DNA of 11,272 nucleotides from CALKHQ01 sp050329975 (GTDB taxonomy: Bacteria > Pseudomonadota > Alphaproteobacteria > CALKHQ01). Numbering within the stretch: the stretch's first letter is position 1; the number at the start of each line of letters is the position of its first letter. This document shows, one piece after another, positions 1-6,872 of this stretch. The position numbers and the translations under genes are program-made. The notes beneath the pieces were generated by a model. That model did not search any database, was not told where the DNA came from, and was given only the letters and a program-made list of their open reading frames with translations. The stretch lies in assembly GCA_050329975.1 (NCBI GenBank), contig JBHJOG010000315.1:1-11272 (forward strand), read 5' to 3'.

Positions 1-29
1 TGGCCAAGACTCCAGGGGATCGAATCACA

Positions 30-914
30 ATGGCTCAAACATCCTCGACACCGGCTGCGACCGCCGTTCCGGCCGTCGCCGCTCCCGCCGACCGCTCCTA
101 TGTGGACTGGCCGGCAATCATTGCCGGCGCGGTGATCGCAACCGCCATCGCCCTGCTGCTGATGACCTTCGGCTCGGCCATCGGCCTGTCGCTGACCCCT
201 CTGATCGACGGCGAGCGCTCGGCCGTCGTCGCCGTCATCCTGGTCGGGCTGTGGGTGCTGTGGATTGCGGTCTCCAGTTTCATGGCGGGTGGCTACGTAA
301 CCGGACGGCTCCGCCGCCGGCTGTTCGAAGGCACGCCGCACGAGGCTGATGTGCGTGACGGCCTGCATGGCCTGGTGATGTGGGCAGCCGGCACGCTGAT
401 CAGCGCCGTGTTGACCGTGCTCTCCCTGACCGGCCTCGTCGGCGCCGGTACAGCGGCGGTCTCGGCCGCCGGCTCCGCCGTCGAGAGCGTGGCCGAGGGT
501 GCCGCCGGCAACGAGGCGCTGGTCGACCGGCTGTTCCGCGGCGGCGAAGGCCGGACCACGGTTCCGGGCGGGATTCGCGACGAGGTCGGCCGCATCCTCG
601 ACGGCTCCGGCGAAGGGATCGTTGAGGACGACCAGTCCTATCTCGCCGGTCTGATCGCCGAGCGGACAGGGCTGCCGGAGGAGGAGGCCACCGCCCGGAT
701 CACCGCCCTCAACGACGAGCTTGCCGCGGCCGCTCAGGCGGCCGAGGAGGCCGCCGACCTGGCGCGCCGGGTGGGGATCATCACCGCCTTCCTGTTCACC
801 GTCGCCCTGGTGGTCGGCGCGGCCGGCGCCTGGTGGGCGGCCGGTGTCGGCGGACGTCATCGCGACGAAGGCACCGACCTCAGCCGCATGCTTTACACCC
901 ATCGCGTGCGCTAA
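30..914 (+). CDS. Integral membrane protein of unknown function, 294 aa
   Basis: I do not recognise a named function. The sequence shows an Ala/Pro-rich cytosolic-looking N-terminus (residues 1-25) and hydrophobic segments at about 28-55, 63-90, 115-140 and 248-271, so four membrane spans are likely. Between spans 3 and 4 lies a soluble region (about 160-245). It holds a segment reading YLAGLIAERTGLPEEEATAR, followed by an Ala/Glu-rich helix (about 225-247) that could form a coiled coil. Similar membrane proteins are common as uncharacterised proteins in Alphaproteobacteria; that is from memory of the pattern, not a search. The ATG at 30 is preceded by AGGGGA at 13-18, a rather long spacing of 11 bases. 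A 23-residue membrane microprotein follows 21 bases after the stop and is probably co-transcribed. Upstream regulatory sequence lies outside the window. Confidence 0.85.
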   Translation: MAQTSSTPAATAVPAVAAPADRSYVDWPAIIAGAVIATAIALLLMTFGSAIGLSLTPLIDGERSAVVAVILVGLWVLWIAVSSFMAGGYVTGRLRRRLFEGTPHEADVRDGLHGLVMWAAGTLISAVLTVLSLTGLVGAGTAAVSAAGSAVESVAEGAAGNEALVDRLFRGGEGRTTVPGGIRDEVGRILDGSGEGIVEDDQSYLAGLIAERTGLPEEEATARITALNDELAAAAQAAEEAADLARRVGIITAFLFTVALVVGAAGAWWAAGVGGRHRDEGTDLSRMLYTHRVR

Positions 915-935
915 GCCCGCAATCTGGAGGATCAG

Positions 936-1007
936 ATGCCTTACCTCATCATGTGGCTCCTGGGAGTCCCGCTGTCGGTGATCATCCTGCTGGCCATCAT
1001 CTTCTAG
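936..1007 (+). CDS. Membrane microprotein, 23 aa
   Basis: This very short reading frame begins with ATG at 936, five bases after a clean GGAGG at 926-930, and ends with TAG at 1005-1007. The product starts MPYLIMWLLGVPLS and continues with an almost unbroken run of Val, Ile, Leu and Ala, ending in Phe. It is essentially a single membrane span with a Gly-Val-Pro kink near residue 10. It lies 21 bases after the larger membrane protein gene, and a 12-bp hairpin begins eight bases after its stop, so it is placed as the last gene of that transcript. It resembles the class of bacterial single-span microproteins that associate with larger membrane complexes. The upstream neighbour is the obvious candidate partner, which is inference. 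I know no named family for it. Confidence 0.65.
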   Translation: MPYLIMWLLGVPLSVIILLAIIF

Positions 1008-1014
1008 CCGCCTG

Positions 1015-1044
1015 CCGGACCGGCGCTCTCGGGCGCCGGTCCGG
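1015..1044 (+). terminator. Strong hairpin, terminator-like
   Basis: CCGGACCGGCGC (1015-1026) and GCGCCGGTCCGG (1033-1044) form a perfect 12-bp stem with a six-base loop. It starts eight bases after the microprotein stop. No T-run follows, so it may act as an imperfect intrinsic terminator, or as a 3'-end stabiliser used with Rho. Confidence 0.6.
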
Positions 1045-1049
1045 GCCCT

Positions 1050-1077
1050 GGCGGCCCTTCCCAGGCCTCGGGCCGCC
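1050..1077 (+). other. Second hairpin in the same gap
   Basis: GGCGGCCC (1050-1057) can pair with GGGCCGCC (1070-1077) across a 12-base loop. It follows the first hairpin by five bases and ends 41 bases before the aminotransferase start. It could be part of a tandem terminator or of the aminotransferase leader. Function is unproven. Confidence 0.35.
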
Positions 1078-1086
1078 GCCTATGCT
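1058..1086 (+). promoter_or_regulatory. Weak candidate promoter for the aminotransferase gene
   Basis: TTCCCA (1058-1063) and TATGCT (1081-1086) are separated by 17 bases, and each matches the sigma-70 consensus at four of six positions. A transcript would start near 1093. The -35 box falls inside the loop of the second hairpin. This is a weak call in GC-rich DNA. Confidence 0.25.
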
Positions 1087-1118
1087 GCCGGTGCATCTCA
1101 ACGTATCCCGAGGGAAGA

Positions 1119-2486
1119 GTGCCGACCGACAGCCCAGACCATGCCGCATGGCGCGCGCTCGACGCCGCCCACCACCTCCACCCCTTCACCCATTTCGCCG
1201 GCCTGGCCGCCGAAGGCAGCCGCGTCGTCGTCCGCGGCGAGGGCGTCTGGCTGTGGGACGCCGACGGCAAGCGCTATCTCGACGCGATGTCCGGCCTGTG
1301 GTGCGTCAACATCGGCTACGGCCGCCGCGAGCTCGCCGATGCCGCCCACCGCCAGATGCTGGAGCTCAGCTACTACAACACCTTCTTCAAGACCACGACC
1401 CCCGCGGCGCTGACCCTGGCGCACGAGCTGGCCGCACTCACCCCGCCCGGCCTCGACCATTTCTTCTTCGCCAACTCCGGTTCCGAGGCCAACGACACCA
1501 TCGTCCGCATGGTCCGCCACTACTGGAACCTGAAGGGGGAGCACAACCGCAAGGCTTTCATCGGCCGCCGCTGGGGCTATCACGGCTCGACCATGGCCAG
1601 CGCCAGCCTCGGTGGCATGGAGGCGATGCACGCGGTCGCCGACCTGCCACTGCCCGGCTTCGTCCATATCGACCCGCCGTTCTGGTACGAGCACGGCGGC
1701 GCGCTGTCGCCCGACGAATTCGGCCTGGTCGCTGCCGGCTGGCTCGAGCGGAAGATCGAGGAAATCGGGCCGGAGAACGTCGCCGCCTTCATCGCCGAGC
1801 CGCTGCAGGGAGCGGGCGGCGTTCTGATTCCGCCCGCCACCTACTGGCCGGAGATCCAGCGCATCTGCCGTCAGCACGATATCCTGCTGATCGCCGACGA
1901 GGTGATCTGCGGCTTCGGGCGTACCGGCAACTGGTTCGGCTGCGACACCTTCGGCATCGAGCCGGATCTGATGACGCTCGCCAAGGGCATGTCCTCGGGC
2001 TACCTGCCGATCTCGGCGGTGGCGGTGGGCCCGCGGGTCTACGAGGCGCTGTTCGCCGACCCCGACGAGTTCACCCATGGCTTCACCTATTCCGGCCACC
2101 CGGTCGCCTGTGCGGTGGCCAGCGCCAACCTGGCGATTCTCCGCGAGGAGCGCCTGGTCGAGCGCGTCCGCGACGATATCGGCCCATATCTCCAGGCCCG
2201 GTTGGCCGGGTTCGCCGCCCACCCGCTGGTCGGCGAGGTCAGGACCGTCGGCCTGATCGGTGCTGTCGAACTCGTCGCCGACAAGGCGGCTCGCCGGTTC
2301 TTCGAGACGCGAGGGCGGGCGGGGACCATCTGCCGGGACCATTGCGTCCAGTCCGGCCTGATCGTGCGCGCGACCCGCGACTCGATGCTGTTCGCTCCGC
2401 CGTTCACCATCTCGCAGCAGGAGGTGGACGAGATGGCGGCGCTGTTCGAAGCGGCGCTGGACCGGACGGCGGCGGAGGTGCTGTAG
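1119..2486 (+). CDS. Class III omega-aminotransferase (putrescine/beta-alanine:pyruvate type), PLP-dependent
   Basis: This is a full-length (455 aa) fold-type I, class III pyridoxal-phosphate aminotransferase. It should transfer an amino group from an omega-amine such as putrescine, beta-alanine, taurine or GABA to pyruvate or another keto acid in the cytoplasm. Visible landmarks are YLDAMSGLWCVNIGYG (53-68), the cofactor phosphate-binding NSGSEAN (119-125), GYHGST (153-158), AEPLQGAGGV (226-235), IADEVICGFGRTG (258-270, Asp260 contacting the pyridine nitrogen) and TLAKGMSSGYLP (286-297), where Lys289 is the Schiff-base lysine. FTYSGHP follows further on. The pattern is closest to the SpuC/omega-amino acid:pyruvate group, but the substrate cannot be read from motifs. 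The start is GTG at 1119 with AGGGA at 1111-1115, a short spacing; the nearby ATG at 1141 is out of frame. No amine-degradation partner gene is adjacent. Confidence 0.93.
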   Translation: MPTDSPDHAAWRALDAAHHLHPFTHFAGLAAEGSRVVVRGEGVWLWDADGKRYLDAMSGLWCVNIGYGRRELADAAHRQMLELSYYNTFFKTTTPAALTLAHELAALTPPGLDHFFFANSGSEANDTIVRMVRHYWNLKGEHNRKAFIGRRWGYHGSTMASASLGGMEAMHAVADLPLPGFVHIDPPFWYEHGGALSPDEFGLVAAGWLERKIEEIGPENVAAFIAEPLQGAGGVLIPPATYWPEIQRICRQHDILLIADEVICGFGRTGNWFGCDTFGIEPDLMTLAKGMSSGYLPISAVAVGPRVYEALFADPDEFTHGFTYSGHPVACAVASANLAILREERLVERVRDDIGPYLQARLAGFAAHPLVGEVRTVGLIGAVELVADKAARRFFETRGRAGTICRDHCVQSGLIVRATRDSMLFAPPFTISQQEVDEMAALFEAALDRTAAEVL

Positions 2487-2519
2487 CGCCGCCATGAGCC
2501 TTCCGGCGCACGGCGCTAC

Positions 2520-2544
2520 GGAACATTCTGCCCGCCCAGGCGTT
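2520..2544 (+). promoter_or_regulatory. Candidate EcfG (general stress response) promoter
   Basis: GGAAC (2520-2524) and CGTT (2541-2544) are separated by exactly 16 bases. This is the published consensus for the alphaproteobacterial general-stress sigma factor EcfG (GGAAC-N16-17-CGTT). It lies 22 bases ahead of the YohP-like microprotein start and downstream of the aminotransferase stop, which is the right place and orientation. It could also serve the phospholipase D-like gene behind it. Confidence 0.65.
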
Positions 2545-2566
2545 CGCTGCTTCGAAGGAGATTTTC

Positions 2567-2653
2567 ATGCTGAAGCTCGTGGGCGGAGTCGTCGGATTCA
2601 TCTTCCTGGTCGGGCTGCTTGTTATCATCGGCATCCTGATGCTTATCTTCTAG
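2567..2653 (+). CDS. YohP-like membrane microprotein, 28 aa
   Basis: An ATG at 2567 lies six bases after a perfect AAGGAG (2555-2560), and the frame ends with TAG at 2651-2653. The product is a single membrane span with one early lysine (MLKLVGG) and the C-terminal stretch IFLVGLLVIIGILMLIF. E. coli YohP, a 27-residue inner-membrane microprotein, ends IFLIGLLVVTGVFKMIF as I recall it. Ten of these 17 positions are identical, and the glycines and the terminal Ile-Phe coincide. That makes homology or strong convergence likely, although a hydrophobic span aligns easily. The gene sits under a GGAAC-N16-CGTT stress promoter and 54 bases before a phospholipase D-like gene. A role at the stressed inner membrane is inference. 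Confidence 0.75.
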   Translation: MLKLVGGVVGFIFLVGLLVIIGILMLIF

Positions 2654-2707
2654 CCGCGGCTATCGAGCGCGCGGCTGGAGCCTGCACGGCCCGGAGGGCA
2701 TCGGGGC

Positions 2708-4180
2708 ATGACATCGAGCTCCCGGGAGAACTCGATCCTGAAACCCGGCCGCAACTGCTGGCGGATCGAGCGAGCCGACAGATTTGCGATCATCGTCGAT
2801 GCAGCGCCGTATTTCGCCGCGGTGAAGGCGGCGATCCTCGAGGCTCGGCATGCCGTCTACCTGATCGGCTGGGACTTCGACACCCGCATCGGCTTCGAGC
2901 CGGAAGCGAAGACCCTGGACGGCCCGAACCGGCTCGGCCGCTTCTTGCGCTGGATCGACAGGGAGCGGCCGGAGGTCCAGGTGTTCGTCCTGAAGTGGGA
3001 CCTCAGCATCCTTCAGGCCCTCGGCCGCGGCACGACTCCACTGGCGATCCTGGACTGGCTGACCAGCCGTCGCATCCACTTCAAGCTCGACGGTGCGCAT
3101 CCCATCGGCGCGGCGCACCACCAGAAAGTCGTGGTGATCGACGACCGGCTCGCGTTCTGCGGCGGCATCGACATGACGGCCGACCGGTGGGATACACGCG
3201 AGCATCGGGATGGCGATCCCCGGCGCAGGCGTCCGAGCGGCAAGCCCTACGGACCTTGGCACGACGCCGCCACAATCGTCGATGGACGGGTGGCCGGGGC
3301 GCTCGGCGAGTTGGCGCGCGAGCGCTGGCGCCTTGCCACCGGCACAGCGATCGACCCGCCTCGGCCGCGCCCACCGTTCTGGCCCGCAAGCATCGAGCCC
3401 GCGTTGCACGACGTCGATGTCGCGATCGCCCGCACTGCGCCGGAGCATGACGGGCGGGACGCGGTCCACGAGATCGAGGCGCTGTATCTCGATGCCATCG
3501 CCGGCGCCCGTCGGGCCATCTACTGCGAGAGCCAGTATTTCGCCAACCGCCGGCTCGCCGAGGCGATGGCTCGCCGTCTGGACGAACCCGACGGGCCGGA
3601 GATCGTCATCGTCAACCCGGAGTCGGCGCAGGGGTTCCTGGAATCGGCCGCGATGGATACGGCGCGGGCGCGTCTGCTCGAACTCGTGCGCAAGGCGGAC
3701 CGTCACGGCCGGTTCCGCATCTACACCCCGGTGACGGCGGAGCGGGCACCGATCTACGTCCACGCGAAGATACTGGTCGTCGACGATCGGCTGCTGCGTG
3801 TCGGCTCATCGAACCTCAACAACCGCTCAATGGGGTTCGACACCGAGTGCGATCTGATTGTCGAGGCGGTGGCGGGCAGGGCAGGTGCGCCGCGGCTACG
3901 CGAGCGCATCCTTCATGTCCGCAACGACCTTCTCGCCGAACACCTGGCGGTGTCGGTGCCGGCGGTGGAGGCGGCAATCGCAGCGGCCGATGGATCCTTG
4001 GTTGCTGCGATCGATGGCTTGCTGGGCAGCGGGCGGTCGCTGGTTCCGTACCAGCCGGACGAACCGCCTGCCTACGAGGAGCTGCTCGCCGAGAACGATC
4101 TGCTCGACCCCGAACGCCCGCCCTCGGCCGGCAGCCGCCTGCGCGACCTGCTGTCGTTCCGGAGCGGCCACATGCGGTGA
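2708..4180 (+). CDS. Phospholipase D / cardiolipin synthase-like protein with two HKD motifs
   Basis: The 490-residue protein belongs to the phospholipase D superfamily, whose members join or hydrolyse phosphodiesters through a phospho-histidine intermediate. Two complete HxK(x)4D motifs are visible. The first is HHQKVVVIDD (His138, Lys140, Asp145) followed by CGGIDMTADRWD; the second is HAKILVVDD (His352, Lys354, Asp359) followed by GSSNLNNRS. This two-motif layout fits bacterial cardiolipin synthase-like or phosphatidyl-transferring enzymes. No obvious N-terminal membrane span or signal peptide is present, which differs from classical ClsA. The segment RDGDPRRRRPSGKP (167-180) is strongly basic and may touch phospholipid headgroups. 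The C-terminal tail (about 440-490) is acidic/proline-rich and unassigned. The ATG at 2708 has GGAGGG at 2693-2698. It follows the YohP-like gene by 54 bases and may share its stress promoter. Related proteins can be nucleases, so the lipid substrate is inferred. Confidence 0.88.
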   Translation: MTSSSRENSILKPGRNCWRIERADRFAIIVDAAPYFAAVKAAILEARHAVYLIGWDFDTRIGFEPEAKTLDGPNRLGRFLRWIDRERPEVQVFVLKWDLSILQALGRGTTPLAILDWLTSRRIHFKLDGAHPIGAAHHQKVVVIDDRLAFCGGIDMTADRWDTREHRDGDPRRRRPSGKPYGPWHDAATIVDGRVAGALGELARERWRLATGTAIDPPRPRPPFWPASIEPALHDVDVAIARTAPEHDGRDAVHEIEALYLDAIAGARRAIYCESQYFANRRLAEAMARRLDEPDGPEIVIVNPESAQGFLESAAMDTARARLLELVRKADRHGRFRIYTPVTAERAPIYVHAKILVVDDRLLRVGSSNLNNRSMGFDTECDLIVEAVAGRAGAPRLRERILHVRNDLLAEHLAVSVPAVEAAIAAADGSLVAAIDGLLGSGRSLVPYQPDEPPAYEELLAENDLLDPERPPSAGSRLRDLLSFRSGHMR

Positions 4181-4210
4181 GTTGCTCCCGACAGCGCTCC
4201 GGCGGAGGTG

Positions 4211-4238
4211 TTGGCCGCCCGATTGGCCGTGCTATCGT
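4211..4238 (+). promoter_or_regulatory. Candidate promoter of the sugar-type ABC operon
   Basis: TTGGCC (4211-4216) and TATCGT (4233-4238) are 16 bases apart, in the 111-base gap between the phospholipase D-like gene and the ABC ATPase gene. The predicted transcript would start near 4245, leaving a leader of about 47 bases. A second TTGGCC occurs at 4223-4228. The match is only moderate. Confidence 0.35.
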
Positions 4239-4291
4239 TTCGAAGCGGCGCCCACGGGCAACGCCGGGGGAGATCGCGAGGGGGCCTGCCG

Positions 4292-5818
4292 ATGCCTGAG
4301 CCGGTCATGCTGGAAGCACGCGGCATCACCAAGCGCTACGACGGCAATCCCGCGCTGCTGGATGTCTCGTTCGACGCCTCCGCGGGGCGCGTGCTGGCGC
4401 TCTGCGGCGAGAACGGCGCCGGCAAATCGACCCTGATGAAGGTGCTGTCGGGGGCCGTCCGCCCCGACGCCGGCGAGATCCGGCTCGAGGGTCGGCCGGT
4501 CCACATCGCCGACCCGCACTACGCCATCCGGCTCGGCATCCATACGGTGCACCAGGAACTGAGCCTGCTGCCGCATCTCAGCGTCGCCGAGAACGTGCTG
4601 CTCGGCCGGATGCCGCACAGCCGGCACGCGGCCTGGCTGATCGACTGGCGCCGCGCCAACGCCGTCGCCGCCGCGGCGCTGGCCGACCTGGAACTGGAGG
4701 GGATCGACGTCCGCACCCGCGTGTCCGACCTCAGCGTCTCGGTGCAGCAGGTGGTCGAGATCGCCAAGGCGCTGGTGACGCCGCCCAAGGTCCTGATCCT
4801 CGACGAGCCGACGGCGGTGCTGTCGGCGCGCGAGACCGAGGTGCTGTTCCGCAAGGTGCGCGCGCTGACCGCGGCCGGCGCAACCGTGATCTACATCTCG
4901 CACCGCCTTGAGGAGATCTTCGAGATCGCCGACGACGTGCTGGTGCTGAAGGACGGGGAGCGGGTGCTGCAGGCGCCGACCCGCGACCTCGACCGCGACC
5001 GCCTGATCACCGCCATGGTCGGCCGCTCGCTCGCAGCGATCTACCCACAGCGGCAGCAGCCCGCGATCGGCGCACCGGTCGTCGAATGCCGCGGCCTCAC
5101 CGCGCCCGGCCGTTTCGACGACGTGTCGTTCTCGGTCCGGGCCGGCGAGGTGGTCGGTATGTTCGGCCTGGTCGGCAGCGGGCGCACCGAGGTCGCACGC
5201 GCCCTGTTCGGGGCGGCGCCGGCGCGTAGCGGCCAGATCCTGGTCGACGGCAGACCGGCCGCCATCGCCACGCCGGCCGACGCCATCGCCCGCGGGATCG
5301 TGCTGGTCACCGAGGACCGCAAGCGCGACGGTCTCGCCCTCGACCTCAGCGTCCTCGACAATGGCGGGCTGGCGACGATGGACCGCGTCTCCCGGCACGG
5401 CGTGCTCGACCGTACCGGTCAGGCGGCGCTGGTCGGGGCCAAGCTGGAGGAGCTGGCGGTCCGACCCAGCGGGGTCCGCCGCCCGGTGCGCACCCTGTCC
5501 GGCGGCAACCAGCAGAAGGTGGTGCTCGCCAAATGGATGCTGCGCCAGGAGATCCGGCTGTTCATCCTCGACGAGCCGACCCGCGGCGTCGACATCGCCA
5601 CCAAGGTCGAGATCTACCGCATGATCGCCGGGTTGGCGGCGGCGGGGATGGCGGTGCTGCTGATCTCCTCGGACATGCCCGAAGTGCTGGGCATGAGCGA
5701 CCGGGTGCTCGCCATGCGCGGCGGGCGGATCGTCGCCGCACTCGACCGTGCGGGCCTCGGCATGGAAGAGCTCTTCGCCTATGCTGCCGGCATCGAAGCC
5801 GGCCGGGTCCCGGCCTGA
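4292..5818 (+). CDS. Sugar-type ABC importer ATPase, two fused nucleotide-binding domains (RbsA/MglA family)
   Basis: This 508-residue protein is a tandem ATPase of the carbohydrate uptake CUT2 class and powers the permease encoded next. Domain 1 has Walker A GENGAGKST (39-47), Walker B LILDEPT (168-174), the H-loop region ISHRLEE (202-208) and an unusual signature LSVSVQQVVEIAKAL (147-161). Domain 2 has the family-typical defective Walker A GLVGSGRTE (292-300, Arg in place of Lys), EDRKRDGL (341-348), the signature LSGGNQQKVVLAKWM (402-416) and Walker B LFILDEPTRGVD (423-434). The length matches the usual size of about 500 residues. I chose ATG 4292, with GAGGGGG at 4278-4284. An in-frame ATG 84 bases upstream would add an arginine-rich extension unlike the family. 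The permease gene starts 28 bases after the stop. Confidence 0.95.
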   Translation: MPEPVMLEARGITKRYDGNPALLDVSFDASAGRVLALCGENGAGKSTLMKVLSGAVRPDAGEIRLEGRPVHIADPHYAIRLGIHTVHQELSLLPHLSVAENVLLGRMPHSRHAAWLIDWRRANAVAAAALADLELEGIDVRTRVSDLSVSVQQVVEIAKALVTPPKVLILDEPTAVLSARETEVLFRKVRALTAAGATVIYISHRLEEIFEIADDVLVLKDGERVLQAPTRDLDRDRLITAMVGRSLAAIYPQRQQPAIGAPVVECRGLTAPGRFDDVSFSVRAGEVVGMFGLVGSGRTEVARALFGAAPARSGQILVDGRPAAIATPADAIARGIVLVTEDRKRDGLALDLSVLDNGGLATMDRVSRHGVLDRTGQAALVGAKLEELAVRPSGVRRPVRTLSGGNQQKVVLAKWMLRQEIRLFILDEPTRGVDIATKVEIYRMIAGLAAAGMAVLLISSDMPEVLGMSDRVLAMRGGRIVAALDRAGLGMEELFAYAAGIEAGRVPA

Positions 5819-5846
5819 GCGCAATGGTAGCAGTGACGGCAGCGCA

Positions 5847-6809
5847 GTGACAGTCGCCAACCGCACCCCCCCGCCGGTCCAGGCGCGCGCGCTGCCGCGC
5901 ATCGATCCGGCCAATCTCGGCTTCGCGCTGGCGATCATGGTGCTGATCCTGGTCGCCAGCGTCGCCAACGACGTGTTCCTCACCGAGCGCAACCTCACCA
6001 ACATCGCCCGCCAGATCGTCACCAACGGCTTCCTCAGCCTGGGCATGCTGATCGTCATTCTCACCGGGGGGATCGACCTGTCGGTGGGACCGGTTGTCGC
6101 TTTCGCCGGTCTGCTCGCCACCGGGCTGCAGAGCGAGATGGCGTGGCCGGCCGCGGTCGGCGTCGCCCTGCTGATGGGGCTCGCCGTCGGCGCGTTCAAT
6201 GGCTACATGATCGCCCGCTTCAACCTGCAGCCCTTCATCGTCACCCTGGCGACGATGGGCAGCCTGCGCGGGCTGATCTACATGTACTCCGAGACGCCGA
6301 CCTACAACGAGGCTCCGGCGTTCCGCGACTATCTCGGCGCCGGTTTCGTCGGGCCGTTTCCAGTCACCGCGCTGCTGTTCGTCGCCGCCCTGCCGATCGT
6401 CTGGTTCTACCTGAACAAGACCACGTCGGGACGCGCGGTCTATGCGATCGGCGTCAACCAGGAGGCGGTGCGTCTCGCCGGCATCGACGTGCGCCGGCAC
6501 ATCATCGCCGCCTACATGGCCTGCAGCTTCCTCGCCGCCTTCGCCGGGGTGCTGCTCGCCTCCCGGCTGGGGGTCGCCCAGCCCAGCGTCGGCATCGGCT
6601 ACGAGCTCGACGCCATCGCCGCGGTCGTGATCGGCGGCGGCATCCTGGGCGGCGGCGGCGGCACGGTGCTGGGGGTCGCCGGCGGCGTGCTGGCGCTGGC
6701 GGTGGTCGACAACGTGCTCAACCTGTTCAATGTCCAGTCCTATTATCAGCAGTTCCTGAAGGGCCTGATCATCCTGGTCGCCGTGCTGGCCAGGCGGAAG
6801 CGGGCCTGA
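5847..6809 (+). CDS. Sugar-type ABC importer permease (RbsC family)
   Basis: The 320-residue integral membrane protein is the permease of the CUT2-type importer and presumably works as a homodimer with the fused ATPase. It has about eight to ten hydrophobic stretches. Family hallmarks are GGIDLSVG (74-81), GAFNGYMIARFNLQPFIVTL (116-135), the cytoplasmic coupling loop GRAVYAIGVNQEAVRLAGID (195-214), GYELDAIAAVVIGGG (251-265) and the end YYQQFLKGLIILVAVLARR (299-317). The chosen start is GTG at 5847. The frame is open further upstream, but that would overlap the ATPase gene and add a non-family N-terminus. The Shine-Dalgarno sequence is weak (GGCAG), so translation may depend on the close ATPase gene, 28 bases away. 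The binding-protein gene follows after 63 bases. Confidence 0.94.
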   Translation: MTVANRTPPPVQARALPRIDPANLGFALAIMVLILVASVANDVFLTERNLTNIARQIVTNGFLSLGMLIVILTGGIDLSVGPVVAFAGLLATGLQSEMAWPAAVGVALLMGLAVGAFNGYMIARFNLQPFIVTLATMGSLRGLIYMYSETPTYNEAPAFRDYLGAGFVGPFPVTALLFVAALPIVWFYLNKTTSGRAVYAIGVNQEAVRLAGIDVRRHIIAAYMACSFLAAFAGVLLASRLGVAQPSVGIGYELDAIAAVVIGGGILGGGGGTVLGVAGGVLALAVVDNVLNLFNVQSYYQQFLKGLIILVAVLARRKRA

Positions 6810-6818
6810 ACGAGGGAT

Positions 6819-6848
6819 CGGCCCCGTCCGGCAAGTCGGGCAGGGCCG
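6819..6848 (+). other. Intercistronic stem-loop candidate between permease and binding protein genes
   Basis: CGGCCC (6819-6824) can pair with GGGCCG (6843-6848), with a further inner CCG/CGG pairing (6828-6830 with 6837-6839). Stem-loops in this position of import operons often let the binding protein be made in excess over the membrane parts. Here that is inference only. Confidence 0.3.
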
Positions 6849-6872
6849 CACAACGGGAAGGGAGGAAACGAA

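Noticed and set aside
1098..2495. A 465-codon minus-strand frame, plus a 554-codon plus-strand frame at 833-2497
   Set aside because: Both are other-frame readings of the aminotransferase gene, which has full family motifs. Their products are Arg/Ala/Pro-rich without domains.
4208..4291. Longer N-terminus for the ABC ATPase starting at ATG 4208
   Set aside because: It would add 28 Arg/Gly-rich residues absent from the family and would read through the candidate promoter. ATG 4292 has a proper Shine-Dalgarno.
5748..5846. Upstream start at 5748 for the permease
   Set aside because: It would overlap the ATPase coding end by 71 bases and add a non-family Ser/Pro-rich stretch. GTG 5847 gives the normal length.
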